Below, one piece after another: positions 44,616 to 53,417 of a DNA stretch of 64,000 nt. Source of the DNA: Sphingomonas sp. DG1-23 (GTDB taxonomy: Bacteria > Pseudomonadota > Alphaproteobacteria > Sphingomonadales > Sphingomonadaceae); the NCBI RefSeq assembly GCF_030730875.1, contig NZ_JAVAMA010000011.1, positions 62,001 to 126,000 of the forward strand. The letters run 5' to 3'. Each line of letters opens with the position of its first letter. Positions within the stretch are counted from its first letter, which is position 1. A program made the translations under genes and the position numbers. A model generated the notes under the pieces. That model was not told the DNA's origin, did no database searches, and saw only the letters and a list, made by a program, of their open reading frames with translations.

Positions 44616-45841
44616 AGCGCATCTTGCTGATCGTCGGCGGCGGCATCGCGGCGTACAAGGCCTGCGAGCTGGTCCGGCTGTGCCGCAAGGCCGGGATCGC
44701 CGTGAAGGTCGTGCTCACCGACGGCGGCAGCCATTTCATCACGCCGATGACGCTCGCCGCATTGTCTGAGAACCAGGTCTATACCACCCTCTGGGACCTC
44801 AAGGACGAGGCCGAGATGGGGCATATTCAATTGAGCCGCGAGGCCGATCTGGTGGTGGTCGCGCCCGCCACCGCCGATCTGCTGGCGAAGATGGCCGGTG
44901 GCCATGCCGACGATCTCGCCACCACCTTGCTGCTCGCCACCGACAAGCCCGTCCTCGCCGCACCGGCGATGAACGTCCGGATGTGGCAGCACGCCGCCAC
45001 CCGCCGCAACGTCGCGCGGCTCCGTTTGGACGGCGTGACCATCCTCGAGCCCGACGAGGGCCCGATGGCCTGTGGCGAATACGGTCCCGGCCGACTCCCC
45101 GAGCCCGAAGCGATCCTGCACGCCATCCTCACCTTCCCGTTCGTTTCGACCTCGCTCGACACGAACGGAGGGGCGGGTGGATCCAACGCCAGGCTGGCCG
45201 GCCACCACATCCTCGTCACCGCGGGCCCGACCCACGAGCCGATCGATCCAGTCCGCTACATTGCAAATCGCTCCTCCGGCCGCCAGGGCTATGCGATCGC
45301 CGACGCGCTCGCCGCGCTCGGCGCGCGCGTCACCCTCGTCAGCGGCCCGGTCGCGCTTGCCACCCCCGCCGGCGTCACGCGCATCGACATCGAGACCGCG
45401 CAGGAAATGGCCAACGCCGTTGCCGCAGCGCTCCCCGCCGATGCCGCCGTGATGGTTGCCGCGGTTGGCGACTGGCGCGCCGAAGCCGCGGCGCAGAAGC
45501 TCAAAAAGGGCGAGGCCCCGCCGTCGCTCCAGCTTTCCGAGAATCCCGACATTCTCGCTTTGCTCGCCCGAAGCCCGCACCGCCCGAAACTGGTGGTCGG
45601 CTTCGCCGCCGAGACCGAGCGGGTGATCGAGCACGCCACGGCCAAGCGCACTCGCAAGGGCGCCGACTGGATCGTAGCAAACGACGTCTCGGGCGACGTG
45701 ATGGGCGGCGACGCCAACACCGTTCATCTCGTCACTGCCGGCGGCGTCGAGGATTGGGAACGCCTGCCCAAGGCGGAGGTCGCTCGACGGCTCGCCGCCC
45801 GGATTGCAGACGCGCTCGAGGCCGGGCGTACCGGAGAATAA
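44612..45841 (+). CDS. coaBC: Bifunctional phosphopantothenoylcysteine decarboxylase/synthetase
   Basis: 409 aa. CoaC flavoprotein half: LLIVGGGIAAYKA, SREADLVVVAPATADLLAK, and the PAMNVRMW substrate motif with the catalytic Cys region CGEYGPGR. CoaB half from about residue 200: VTAGPTHEPIDPVRYIANRS and KLKKGE. It makes phosphopantetheine for coenzyme A. The linker between the halves contains a palindromic insert (see 45137-45168). Confidence 0.95.
   Translation: MKRILLIVGGGIAAYKACELVRLCRKAGIAVKVVLTDGGSHFITPMTLAALSENQVYTTLWDLKDEAEMGHIQLSREADLVVVAPATADLLAKMAGGHADDLATTLLLATDKPVLAAPAMNVRMWQHAATRRNVARLRLDGVTILEPDEGPMACGEYGPGRLPEPEAILHAILTFPFVSTSLDTNGGAGGSNARLAGHHILVTAGPTHEPIDPVRYIANRSSGRQGYAIADALAALGARVTLVSGPVALATPAGVTRIDIETAQEMANAVAAALPADAAVMVAAVGDWRAEAAAQKLKKGEAPPSLQLSENPDILALLARSPHRPKLVVGFAAETERVIEHATAKRTRKGADWIVANDVSGDVMGGDANTVHLVTAGGVEDWERLPKAEVARRLAARIADALEAGRTGE
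45137..45168. repeat. Palindrome in the coaBC linker
   Basis: CCGTTCGTTTCGA and TCGACACGAACGG form a 13-bp stem with one mismatch around CCTCGC. It encodes part of the linker (FVSTSLDTNG) between the CoaC and CoaB domains. It resembles a common sphingomonad intergenic palindrome. Confidence 0.65.
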
Positions 45842-45958
45842 ACCAGAGATCGCGCCTGGCGAAGTGGCGCTTGCCATACCAACGGCAAAACGCTCTGTAG
45901 CGGCCAGCCGCCGCCGCGCTATGCGGCGCAGACAGCTCGGACTCCGGGGACTGACCGA

Positions 45959-46450
45959 ATGAACGACTCGCTTCGCGTGGAAATGAAGATACTCGACCCC
46001 CGGATCCACGAATGGGGGCATCCGGACTATCAGACCGCGATGTCGGCCGGCATCGACATGTATGCCTGCATCGAAGACGATATGGTCATCGAGCCGCAGG
46101 CGCCGGCAGTCCTCATCCCGTCCGGGATCGCGTTGCTGATGGGCCACGAGAACATGGTCGCATTGCTCCTTGCCCGTTCCGGCTTCGGGCATAAAAAGGG
46201 TCTGGTGCTGGGGCAGGCAGTCGGCACAATCGACGCCGATTACACCGCGCAGATCTTCATCAGCGCCTGGCTGCGCAACCCGCCCGGCTCCGCGCCGCTC
46301 ACCATCTCGCCGGGCGATCGGATCGCGCAATTGGTCTTCCTCCCGATCCTGCGGCCAAGTTTCGCAGTCGTGGAGGAGTTCAGCCGTCGAACCGACCGGG
46401 GAGACGGTGGCTTCGGATCGACCGGCGCGAGTTCCGCCAACCGGATCTGA
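45959..46450 (+). CDS. dut: Deoxyuridine 5'-triphosphate nucleotidohydrolase
   Basis: 163 aa. The five dUTPase motifs are in order: AGIDMYA (1), ARSGFG (2), GTIDADYTAQIFIS (3), GDRIAQLVF (4) and RGDGGFGSTG (5). Motif 1 has Ile for the usual Tyr-Asp pair (AGYDL) and motif 3 reads DYTAQ, so it is a slightly diverged trimeric dUTPase. It lowers dUTP and makes dUMP. It follows coaBC, as in relatives. Confidence 0.93.
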   Translation: MNDSLRVEMKILDPRIHEWGHPDYQTAMSAGIDMYACIEDDMVIEPQAPAVLIPSGIALLMGHENMVALLLARSGFGHKKGLVLGQAVGTIDADYTAQIFISAWLRNPPGSAPLTISPGDRIAQLVFLPILRPSFAVVEEFSRRTDRGDGGFGSTGASSANRI

Positions 46451-46724
46451 TCCGGCACGTTCATCCGATCCTGTGCGAAGGCATGCACGCAGATGCGCGA
46501 GGGCACCGACGCGCGCGCGAAGAAATATTAAAAGTCCTTTTCAAGCATATGAAGAGATGAACTTCCGTGTCGAAGACAATTCTTCGCGCCGATCACGATA
46601 TTTGCTGAACGCCCTTTGCGGCCGGAGCCTTCGGTAAGGGTGTGTCCTGCCGAGCGGCAATTCCTCTTTCCCGCTCCTTAAATAAGGCATACAAAATCCG
46701 CTGGGCACGAACAGGGGACGATTC

Positions 46725-47717
46725 ATGTTTAAAGCATCAAAGTTGGCGCCGATGATAGGCGCAGCTCTGCCAATCCTGGTTCTTTACGCCGCTCCGGCGA
46801 GCGCGCAGGCGACGCGGACCTGGGTTTCCGGAGTCGGCGACGACGTCAATCCTTGCAGCCGCACCGCGCCGTGCAAGACTTTCGCGGGCGCCATCTCCAA
46901 GACCGCGGCCGGCGGCGAGATCGACTGCCTCGATCCCGGCGGCTTCGGCACGCTGACGATCACCAAATCGATCACGGTCGACTGCACCGGGACCTTCGGC
47001 AGCGTGCTGAACTCGGGTGGAATCAACGGCTTCGTCATCAACGATTCGGCCACCGGCACGCCGAACACGATCGACGTCATCCTCCGCGGCCTCAGCATCG
47101 ACGGCGCGGGCACCACTCCCGGACTGAACGGAATCCGCTTCATCTCGGGCCGCTCGCTGTTCCTCCAGGACGTGTTCATTCAGAACCAGAACAGCGGAAG
47201 CGGAATCTCCTTCCAGCCCGGCGGCACGGCAGAATTGCACGCCAACAATGTCTCGATCACCGATGGCAACAACGGCATCCTCATCCAGCCGACCGGCGCG
47301 TCGGGCGTGGCCAAGGTCGTCCTGCAGAACGTCCGGGCGGAAAACAATGCCGGTATGGGGATCAGCGTCAACACCACCGGCAACACCGCCGTCGGCGGCG
47401 TCACGGTGACCGTGGATGGCGGCAGCTATTCCGGAAATGGAACCGGAATCAGCTTCGTGGCGCCGGGCGGGACGACCAGCGCGGCGATGATGCTCCTCAA
47501 TGCCGCGGTTTCGAACAACAGCGTCGTCGGGTTGACGAGCAGCGGGCCGGGCGCCAGCGTCCGGGTCGGCAATACGACGGTCACCGGCAACACGCAGGGC
47601 GTCAGCGTTCTCGCGGGTTCGACGATCGCCTCCTACGGAAACAATCGCAATATCGGCAATCCGACGGTGGGCGCCGCGAACAATGGCGCATTCTCGTTCA
47701 CCACGCCTACCCAGTAA
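46725..47717 (+). CDS. Secreted right-handed beta-helix protein (paralogue 1)
   Basis: 330 aa with a signal peptide cleaved after AAPASA. A conserved N-terminal module (TWVSGVGDDVNPCSRTAPCK, residues 32-51) is followed by repeated short strands with Asn/Gly turns that fit a parallel beta-helix. Residues 21-70 match the protein at 51930-52913 at 49 of 50 positions. The function is unknown; such folds often bind or cut polysaccharides. The ribosome site AGGGGACGATTC is close to the ATG, and a hairpin follows the gene. Confidence 0.75.
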   Translation: MFKASKLAPMIGAALPILVLYAAPASAQATRTWVSGVGDDVNPCSRTAPCKTFAGAISKTAAGGEIDCLDPGGFGTLTITKSITVDCTGTFGSVLNSGGINGFVINDSATGTPNTIDVILRGLSIDGAGTTPGLNGIRFISGRSLFLQDVFIQNQNSGSGISFQPGGTAELHANNVSITDGNNGILIQPTGASGVAKVVLQNVRAENNAGMGISVNTTGNTAVGGVTVTVDGGSYSGNGTGISFVAPGGTTSAAMMLLNAAVSNNSVVGLTSSGPGASVRVGNTTVTGNTQGVSVLAGSTIASYGNNRNIGNPTVGAANNGAFSFTTPTQ

Positions 47718-47750
47718 CCGGCGCTCCGCCGCCTGAAGCCGACCGTTGAG

Positions 47751-47783
47751 GGAGTGCGCCGCACGCATGGTGCGGTTCACTCC
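47751..47783 (+). terminator. Hairpin after beta-helix gene 1
   Basis: GGAGTG...CACTCC outer arms and CCGCAC/GTGCGG inner arms around GCATG. No T run, so termination is plausible but unproven. Confidence 0.45.
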
Positions 47784-48017
47784 TTCGCTCCGGCCGCGCG
47801 GCTGCGCGGCTGCGCGATCCTGAACTTCCGGAACTGCAATCGGCAATGCGTGAATCCGGTACGGACCGGGCGGCGGCGGACGCACGGGTTCAAAACCGTG
47901 GCGGGTGCCGCTAGAGCGAGGGCTGTCGTTCAGAGGAAGATCGGTGCCGCCTTTGCCGAATTCGCCGGAGCCATCCCGTTGGTCGCAGCCGCCTCGTCTC
48001 GCCGGCGGCTGCATCCG
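47784..48017. other. Non-coding gap before moeB
   Basis: 234 bp without a convincing gene. The moeB frame stays open upstream, but no family signature extends into it. A small hairpin CACGG-GTTCAAAA-CCGTG (47883-47900) resembles part of a tRNA but does not fold into one. Confidence 0.6.
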
Positions 48018-48827
48018 ATGAGCCTCAGCGACGCCCAGCTCGATCGCTACGCCCGACACATCGTACTGCGCGAAGTGGGCGGGGCGGGACAGGCCCGGCT
48101 CTTGCGGAGCCATGTATTGCTGATCGGCGCGGGCGGCATCGGGTCACCGGCGATCCAGTATCTCGCCGCCGCGGGCGTAGGCCGAATCAGCGTGATCGAC
48201 GACGACACGGTCGCGCTCTCCAATCTCCAGCGCCAGACGCTCTACGGCACCGACCAGATCGGCCAGCTCAAAGTCGCCGCCGCGGCCGCCGCCGTCGCCC
48301 GGCTCAACCGCGACGTGCGCTTCGACGCGATCGGCGAGCGGATCACCACCGCCAACGCCGCACGCCTGTTGCACGCGCTCGCACCCGACGCCGTCCTCGA
48401 CGGCTCGGACAATTTCGCCACGCGCCTCGCGGTTGCCGACGCCGCGCTCGCCGCGCGCATTCCGTTGATAGCCGCGGCGGTCGCCGAATTCGAAGGCCAG
48501 CTCGGCACCTTTCGCGGCTGGGAGCCGGACAAGCCCTGCTATCGCTGCTTCGTCGGCGGCGATCCCGAGCGGCCCGAAGCGACCTGCGCCGAGCAAGGCG
48601 TGCTCGGGGCGCTCACCGGAGTCATGGGCAGCCTCGCCGCGCTCGAGGCGATCCGCGTCTGTGCGCCCTTCGGCGAGGACAGCGCCGGCAAGCTGCTGCT
48701 GGTCGACGCGCTGTCGCTGCGCTTCCGCACGCTCGCGCTGTCCAAGGATCCGGGCTGCGCGGCCTGTTCCGGAGTTCAGACCAGGTCCAGCTCCAGCGGG
48801 ACCATGCCCCAGCCGTCGAACGCATAG
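48018..48827 (+). CDS. moeB: Molybdopterin-synthase adenylyltransferase (MoeB/ThiF family)
   Basis: 269 aa from the ATG at 48018. E1-like fold: LRSHVLLIGAGGIGSP for the nucleotide loop, VALSNLQRQTLY, and a zinc site CYRC...CAAC. It adenylates a small sulfur-carrier protein such as MoaD or ThiS. No moa or thi genes are close, so the partner is not defined here. The 49-aa gene on the opposite strand overlaps its 3' end. Confidence 0.9.
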   Translation: MSLSDAQLDRYARHIVLREVGGAGQARLLRSHVLLIGAGGIGSPAIQYLAAAGVGRISVIDDDTVALSNLQRQTLYGTDQIGQLKVAAAAAAVARLNRDVRFDAIGERITTANAARLLHALAPDAVLDGSDNFATRLAVADAALAARIPLIAAAVAEFEGQLGTFRGWEPDKPCYRCFVGGDPERPEATCAEQGVLGALTGVMGSLAALEAIRVCAPFGEDSAGKLLLVDALSLRFRTLALSKDPGCAACSGVQTRSSSSGTMPQPSNA

Positions 48828-48925
48828 GCCTTTGGTTCGGCGACGGACGCCAGCACCGGCGCCCCCGTCTCCAGCACGATCATCGGCGCCTCGCGGTCGC
48901 CTTCTTCCCTCTCCGGCTCTTGCAC
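48776..48925 (-). CDS. Small acidic protein (49 aa), antisense to moeB 3' end
   Basis: GTG at 48925 with a good ribosome site GGGAG 8 nt upstream, TGA at 48776-48778. It is acidic (two Glu-rich runs) and ends AYAFDGWGMVPLELDLV. Its last 52 nt overlap moeB on the other strand. No family is recognised. Confidence 0.5.
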   Translation of the reverse strand: MQEPEREEGDREAPMIVLETGAPVLASVAEPKAYAFDGWGMVPLELDLV

Positions 48926-49081
48926 GGCCGTAACTCCCTGAGTCGATGCCGCTGGTTACCGCATGTTTCACCATGGCGCGAGTCCGCACCGCCGCGCGCA
49001 TCCTTGACACGCCGTCGCTGAGCCGCTGGTAACCTTTGCCCATTAGCCCGCACCTTCGACGGCAGATCAGGCAGGAGCGAT

Positions 49082-50092
49082 ATGACGAGCAGAGGCAAGC
49101 GGGTTCTGGTGACGGGCTCGGCGGGATTCATCGGTTTCCACACCTGCAGCAAGCTGCTCCAGCAGGGCGCCACGGTGCTCGGCGTCGACAATTTCTCGGC
49201 CTATTACGACGTCGCGCTCAAGGAAGCGCGCACCGACATTCTCGGCAACCACGCCGAATTCTCGCTCGCCCGCGTGTCGATCGAGGATCAGGACGCATTC
49301 GGCGCGGCATGGACCGACTTCAAGCCCGACACGGTGATCCACCTCGCCGCCCAGGCGGGCGTGCGTTACTCGATCGACGAGCCGCGCAGCTATATCGGCG
49401 CCAACATCGTAGGCACCCACAATGTGCTCGAGCTCGCCCGCCATTTGCCGGTGAGGCACCTGCTCGCCGCCTCGACCAGCTCGGTCTACGGCGCCAATAC
49501 CGAGATGCCGTTCGGGGAGACCCAGCGCACCCAGACCCCGCTCAGCCTCTATGCCGCCACCAAGGGCGCGACCGAGCTGATGGGCCATAGCTACAGCCAT
49601 CTCTTCGGCACGCCGATGACCTTCTTCCGCTTCTTCACGGTCTATGGCCCGTGGGGCCGTCCCGACATGGCGCTGTTCAAGTTCACCAAGGCGATCCTCG
49701 AAGGACGCCCGATCGACGTCTACAACAACGGCAACATGGTGCGCGACTTCACCTATATCGACGACCTCGCCGAATCGATCGTGAAGCTCACCGACGCGAT
49801 CCCCGGCCGCGAGCCGGTCGAGGGCGACAGCCTGTCCCCGGTCGCGCCGTTCCGCACGGTGAATATCGGCAACGGCCAGCCGACTCCGCTGATGGACTAT
49901 ATCGCCGCGGCCGAGACTGCGCTGGGCAAGGAAGCGATCAAAAACTTCATGCCGATGCAGCAGGGCGACGTTCCCGCCACCGAAGCCTCGTCCGCATTGC
50001 TCGAACGCCTCACCGGCTACAAGCCGGCGACCCCGCCCGCCATCGGCGTCGCGCGCTTCGTCGACTGGTATCGGGAGCATTATCAAGTCTGA
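49082..50092 (+). CDS. NAD-dependent sugar-nucleotide epimerase (UDP-glucuronate 4-epimerase-like)
   Basis: 336 aa, SDR extended family. NAD loop VTGSAGFIGFHT, catalytic STSSVYG and YAATKGATE (Y-x3-K). The closest known group is UDP-glucuronate 4-epimerase, which makes UDP-galacturonate for surface polysaccharides. It forms a pair with the dehydrogenase that follows 54 bp downstream. Confidence 0.9.
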   Translation: MTSRGKRVLVTGSAGFIGFHTCSKLLQQGATVLGVDNFSAYYDVALKEARTDILGNHAEFSLARVSIEDQDAFGAAWTDFKPDTVIHLAAQAGVRYSIDEPRSYIGANIVGTHNVLELARHLPVRHLLAASTSSVYGANTEMPFGETQRTQTPLSLYAATKGATELMGHSYSHLFGTPMTFFRFFTVYGPWGRPDMALFKFTKAILEGRPIDVYNNGNMVRDFTYIDDLAESIVKLTDAIPGREPVEGDSLSPVAPFRTVNIGNGQPTPLMDYIAAAETALGKEAIKNFMPMQQGDVPATEASSALLERLTGYKPATPPAIGVARFVDWYREHYQV

Positions 50093-50146
50093 AACCCCCT
50101 GTGGGCGATAGCGGTGCCAGACATCGCTCGCTGACATGGGGATTGC

Positions 50147-51493
50147 ATGAGTATCGAATGGCCCGCGCACGGACTGAAGCTCCAGGCGCGTATCGAAAGC
50201 GGCACGGCCAAGATCGGCGTGATCGGCATGGGCTATGTCGGCCTGCCGCTCGCCATCGCCTTTTGCGAGGCCGAGTGCCCGGTGCTCGCCATCGACCTTG
50301 ATGACGAGAAGGTCGAGGCGCTCAACGCCGGCCGCTCGTACATCAAGCATATCGGCGGCGACCGCGTCGCTCCGCAGGTCGCGGCCGGCCGCCTCGACGC
50401 CACCGCCGATCTCGCGCGGCTGGGCGAGGCCGATGTGTTGCTGATCTGCGTCCCCACCCCGCTGTCGCGCCATCTCGAGCCCGACCTCAAATATGTCGAG
50501 GCGACTACTACGGCGATCGCCAAGACCCTGCGCAAGGGCCAGCTCGTCATCCTCGAATCGACCACGTATCCCGGCACCACCCGCGAAGTGATGCAGCCGA
50601 TCCTCGAGGCCGGCGGGCTGACCGCGGGCAAGGACTTCTTCCTCGCTTACTCGCCCGAGCGCGAGGATCCCGGCAATCCGAACTATTCGACCACCCAGAT
50701 CCCCAAGGTCGTCGGCGCCGACGATCAGGTCTCGGCCGATCTCGCGCTCGCGCTCTACGCGCACGTCGTCCCCAGGACGATCGCGGTCTCCTCCGCTGCC
50801 ACTGCCGAGGCGGTGAAGATCACCGAAAACGTGTTCCGCGCCGTCAACATCGCATTGGTCAACGAATTGAAGCTGATCTTCACGGCGATGGACATCGACG
50901 TGTGGGAAGTGATCGACGCCGCCAAGTCCAAGCCGTTCGGCTTCATGCCCTTCTATCCGGGACCCGGCCTCGGCGGGCACTGCATCCCGATCGATCCCTT
51001 CTATCTCACCTGGAAGGCCCGCGAGTTCAATCAGCACACCAAGTTCATCGAGCTGGCCGGCCAGATCAACGCCGACATGCCGCAGCACGTGATCCGGGTG
51101 ATGGCCGACACGCTCGACGCACGTTCCGGCCGCGGCCTGCGTGGCGCGCGAATTCTCGTGCTCGGAGTCGCCTACAAGAAGAATGTCGACGATATCCGCG
51201 AGAGCCCGTCGCTCCGCCTGATGGAGATGATCGAGGCGCGCGGCGCCACCGCCGACTTCCATGATCCGCATGTCGACCAGATCAACGGCACGCGCGAGCA
51301 CCCGACGCTCAACTATCGTCACGGCGTGGCATGGGATCCGGCGGCGATCGCGGACTATGACGCGGTGCTGATCGCCACCGATCACGACGCGGTCGACTAT
51401 GCCGCGCTGGTCGAGGCGGCGGCGCTGGTGATCGACACGCGCAATGCCTGCGGCAAGGCGGGGATCGTCAGCGACAAGATAGTCCGGGCCTGA
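50147..51493 (+). CDS. UDP-sugar 6-dehydrogenase (UDP-GlcNAc/ManNAc dehydrogenase type)
   Basis: 448 aa. NAD loop IGMGYVGLPLA, YSPEREDPGNPNY, ITENVFRAVNIALVNEL and the active-site Cys in GPGLGGHCIPIDPFYLTW. These fit the WbpA/TviB/WecC type, which oxidises C6 of UDP-GlcNAc or UDP-ManNAc. With the epimerase it probably supplies an acidic sugar for capsule or exopolysaccharide. Confidence 0.9.
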   Translation: MSIEWPAHGLKLQARIESGTAKIGVIGMGYVGLPLAIAFCEAECPVLAIDLDDEKVEALNAGRSYIKHIGGDRVAPQVAAGRLDATADLARLGEADVLLICVPTPLSRHLEPDLKYVEATTTAIAKTLRKGQLVILESTTYPGTTREVMQPILEAGGLTAGKDFFLAYSPEREDPGNPNYSTTQIPKVVGADDQVSADLALALYAHVVPRTIAVSSAATAEAVKITENVFRAVNIALVNELKLIFTAMDIDVWEVIDAAKSKPFGFMPFYPGPGLGGHCIPIDPFYLTWKAREFNQHTKFIELAGQINADMPQHVIRVMADTLDARSGRGLRGARILVLGVAYKKNVDDIRESPSLRLMEMIEARGATADFHDPHVDQINGTREHPTLNYRHGVAWDPAAIADYDAVLIATDHDAVDYAALVEAAALVIDTRNACGKAGIVSDKIVRA

Positions 51494-51865
51494 CGCCAGG
51501 CCCGGAATTGCGCGCGGTCGCCACTACCGCTTTGTCGAGTCGAGCGCGCGAAGGGGGCGCGGAAAGGCGATGCGGGAGCATCTTTAAGGACCGGTTTTGT
51601 CCGGCAATCCGCCAATCGGGTCGGCATTCAGGCAGCAGACCCGTACGCGAGAACCTGTTTGTTCGCGAATACGCGACCGGCGCACCGGTAGATTTATGCA
51701 GTATCGCCCCTATGAGCTTGAGTAAGCAGTAAATTGAACCCGCCGCTAGACCATGCGGCACATCGCAAATCTGTCACAAACAGCCATATTCCCCCGATGC
51801 CACCCCCTATTGAGCTGGATTGAACGCCCTTGGCGGGCGTCGCAATTTCAGCTGTAGCGCGGCTA
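51494..51865. other. Non-coding gap upstream of beta-helix gene 2
   Basis: I see no gene here. A small stem ACGCCC...GGGCGT occurs at about 51825-51842. The DNA becomes AT-rich towards the promoter at 51866. Confidence 0.6.
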
Positions 51866-51894
51866 TTGGCAACAAGATGGGTTGCGTCTAATAT
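51866..51894 (+). promoter_or_regulatory. Sigma-70-like promoter of beta-helix gene 2
   Basis: TTGGCA (51866-51871), 17-bp spacer, TAATAT (51889-51894). Transcription would begin near 51901, giving a leader of about 30 nt with the ribosome site GGGGGTAGG. Confidence 0.65.
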
Positions 51895-51929
51895 ACGCTT
51901 TCTAAATAACTTATAATTGGGGGTAGGTT

Positions 51930-52913
51930 ATGGGGAAATCTAGGCTAATTCCGTGTGTTGCAGGTCTGCTGGTCGCCGGATCGCTTGCTTATGCCGCTCC
52001 GGCTTCGGCCCAGGCGACGCGAACCTGGGTTTCCGGGGTCGGCGACGACGTAAACCCCTGCAGCCGCACCGCACCTTGCAAGACCTTCGCAGGCGCCATT
52101 TCCAAGACCGCGGCGGGCGGCGAGATCAACTGCCTCGACCAGGGCGCTTACGGCACGGTCACCATCACCAAGTCGATATCGCTTTATTGCGAAGGCGTTA
52201 CCGCCGGCGTGCTGCACAGCGCGACCAACGGCATCGTCATCAATGCCGGGCCGAACGACCACATCGCGCTGCGCGGCCTCGACATCAACGGCGGAACGCC
52301 GAGTGCGGCCGGTCTCAACAGCATCCGGTTCCTCGCCGGCGGATCGCTCCTCGTCGAGAACGTGCTCATTCGGAACGCCATCGGCGCAGCGCCCAACGGC
52401 TGGGGCATCAACTTTGCGCCGAGCACCGTCGCACGGCTCACCTTGAAGAACGTCACGATCCACAATGTCGGCACGGCAGTGAGCGGCGGCGGCGTTCTGA
52501 TCTCCCCGACGGGGACGGGCAGCGCGAGGGCGTCGATTTCCAATCTGAGCGTGGTCAACGCGTTCAACGGTGTCATCGTGGACACGCCGGGCAATACCGG
52601 CGCGGGCATTTTGATGACGATCGACGACAGCAACATCACCGGCGGCGTGAACGGCGTCACCGTCAACAATCCGCCGGCGACGACCGGGGCCATCGTGTTT
52701 ATCAACGATAGCGTGGTGAGCAACAATACCGGCTTCGGCATCCAGGCGAAGGGCTCGGCGGCCGCCCGCATCCGGGTCGCCGACACGACGATTGCGTTGA
52801 ACGGCACCGGAGTGAGCGCCATCGATGGGGCGACGATCGCGAGCTACGGCACCAATCGCCGCCTCAACAACACTTCGGACGGCGCGTTCAGCTCGGTCCT
52901 GCCGCAAAACTGA
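51930..52913 (+). CDS. Secreted right-handed beta-helix protein (paralogue 2)
   Basis: 327 aa; signal peptide, then the same conserved N-terminal module as the protein at 46725-47717 (49 of 50 residues, 21-70) and a similar end (ATIASYGTNRRLNN against STIASYGNNRNIGN). The middle strands differ freely. In DNA, most differences within the conserved block are silent, so the module is under selection. A 12-bp perfect hairpin follows at 52921-52961. The function is unknown. Confidence 0.75.
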   Translation: MGKSRLIPCVAGLLVAGSLAYAAPASAQATRTWVSGVGDDVNPCSRTAPCKTFAGAISKTAAGGEINCLDQGAYGTVTITKSISLYCEGVTAGVLHSATNGIVINAGPNDHIALRGLDINGGTPSAAGLNSIRFLAGGSLLVENVLIRNAIGAAPNGWGINFAPSTVARLTLKNVTIHNVGTAVSGGGVLISPTGTGSARASISNLSVVNAFNGVIVDTPGNTGAGILMTIDDSNITGGVNGVTVNNPPATTGAIVFINDSVVSNNTGFGIQAKGSAAARIRVADTTIALNGTGVSAIDGATIASYGTNRRLNNTSDGAFSSVLPQN

Positions 52914-52920
52914 CGAGCCT

Positions 52921-52961
52921 GGCGGGAAGCGCCGCCCGCCCCGCGGCAGGCGCTTCCCGCC
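52921..52961. terminator. Strong hairpin after beta-helix gene 2
   Basis: GGCGGGAAGCGC and GCGCTTCCCGCC form a 12-bp perfect stem around a 17-nt loop 8 bp after the stop. No T run is present, but the stem is strong. Confidence 0.6.
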
Positions 52962-53059
52962 ACGCATCACGCAGGACTCCGGCTCGCTCGGGCGGCCGGG
53001 GCGGGCGTTCCCGAAAAGCGTCGGCGATCGGCCGACAACAGCCCCCGGCTTTGACGCGG

Positions 53060-53320
53060 TCAGGCCGGTGTCTCGACCAGCGCGACGATCTCAAAATCGA
53101 AACGCTCCCAGCCGCGCTGCCTCGCAGCCTCGGCGGCGGCGGTCTTCTTGCCCGTCGCCTCGCGCAACGACTTGACGTGCCCCCAGAACACCTCGGTCCG
53201 CCCGCCGCCCAGATGGGCGACGATGCGCCAGTAATACGTGAACGGCGCCGCGGTCGGCCCGATCGTCTTGACGTAACCGTCGGCCAAGGTGGCCGTGAGA
53301 TAGCGCTTCTTCCTCGGCAT
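53060..53320 (-). CDS. Conserved hypothetical protein (86 aa)
   Basis: ATG at 53320. It starts MPRKKRYLTATLADGYV, with a basic N-terminus, a WRIVAHLGGG core and an Ala-rich amphipathic end. The composition fits a small cytoplasmic protein. It lies convergent with beta-helix gene 2 and divergent from msrB. I do not know its function. Confidence 0.55.
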   Translation of the reverse strand: MPRKKRYLTATLADGYVKTIGPTAAPFTYYWRIVAHLGGGRTEVFWGHVKSLREATGKKTAAAEAARQRGWERFDFEIVALVETPA

Positions 53321-53417
53321 GCCGGCACGATAGCCGATCGCTGCGCACGCACCCAGCCCGTGCGGATTGGAACCCGGGGTTCCGCACCCCACATATGCCG
53401 GCGAAACGGAGATCCTC

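Noticed and set aside
47883..47900. tRNA-like hairpin CACGG-GTTCAAAA-CCGTG
   Set aside because: The loop has eight bases, and I could not find matching acceptor, D or anticodon arms; no tRNA can be built around it.
48776..48925. Lasso-peptide-like precursor reading of the 49-aa gene
   Set aside because: A Thr-Gly followed by a Glu nine residues on can be made to fit, but no B, C or transporter genes are near, and the C-terminus looks like a folded protein end.
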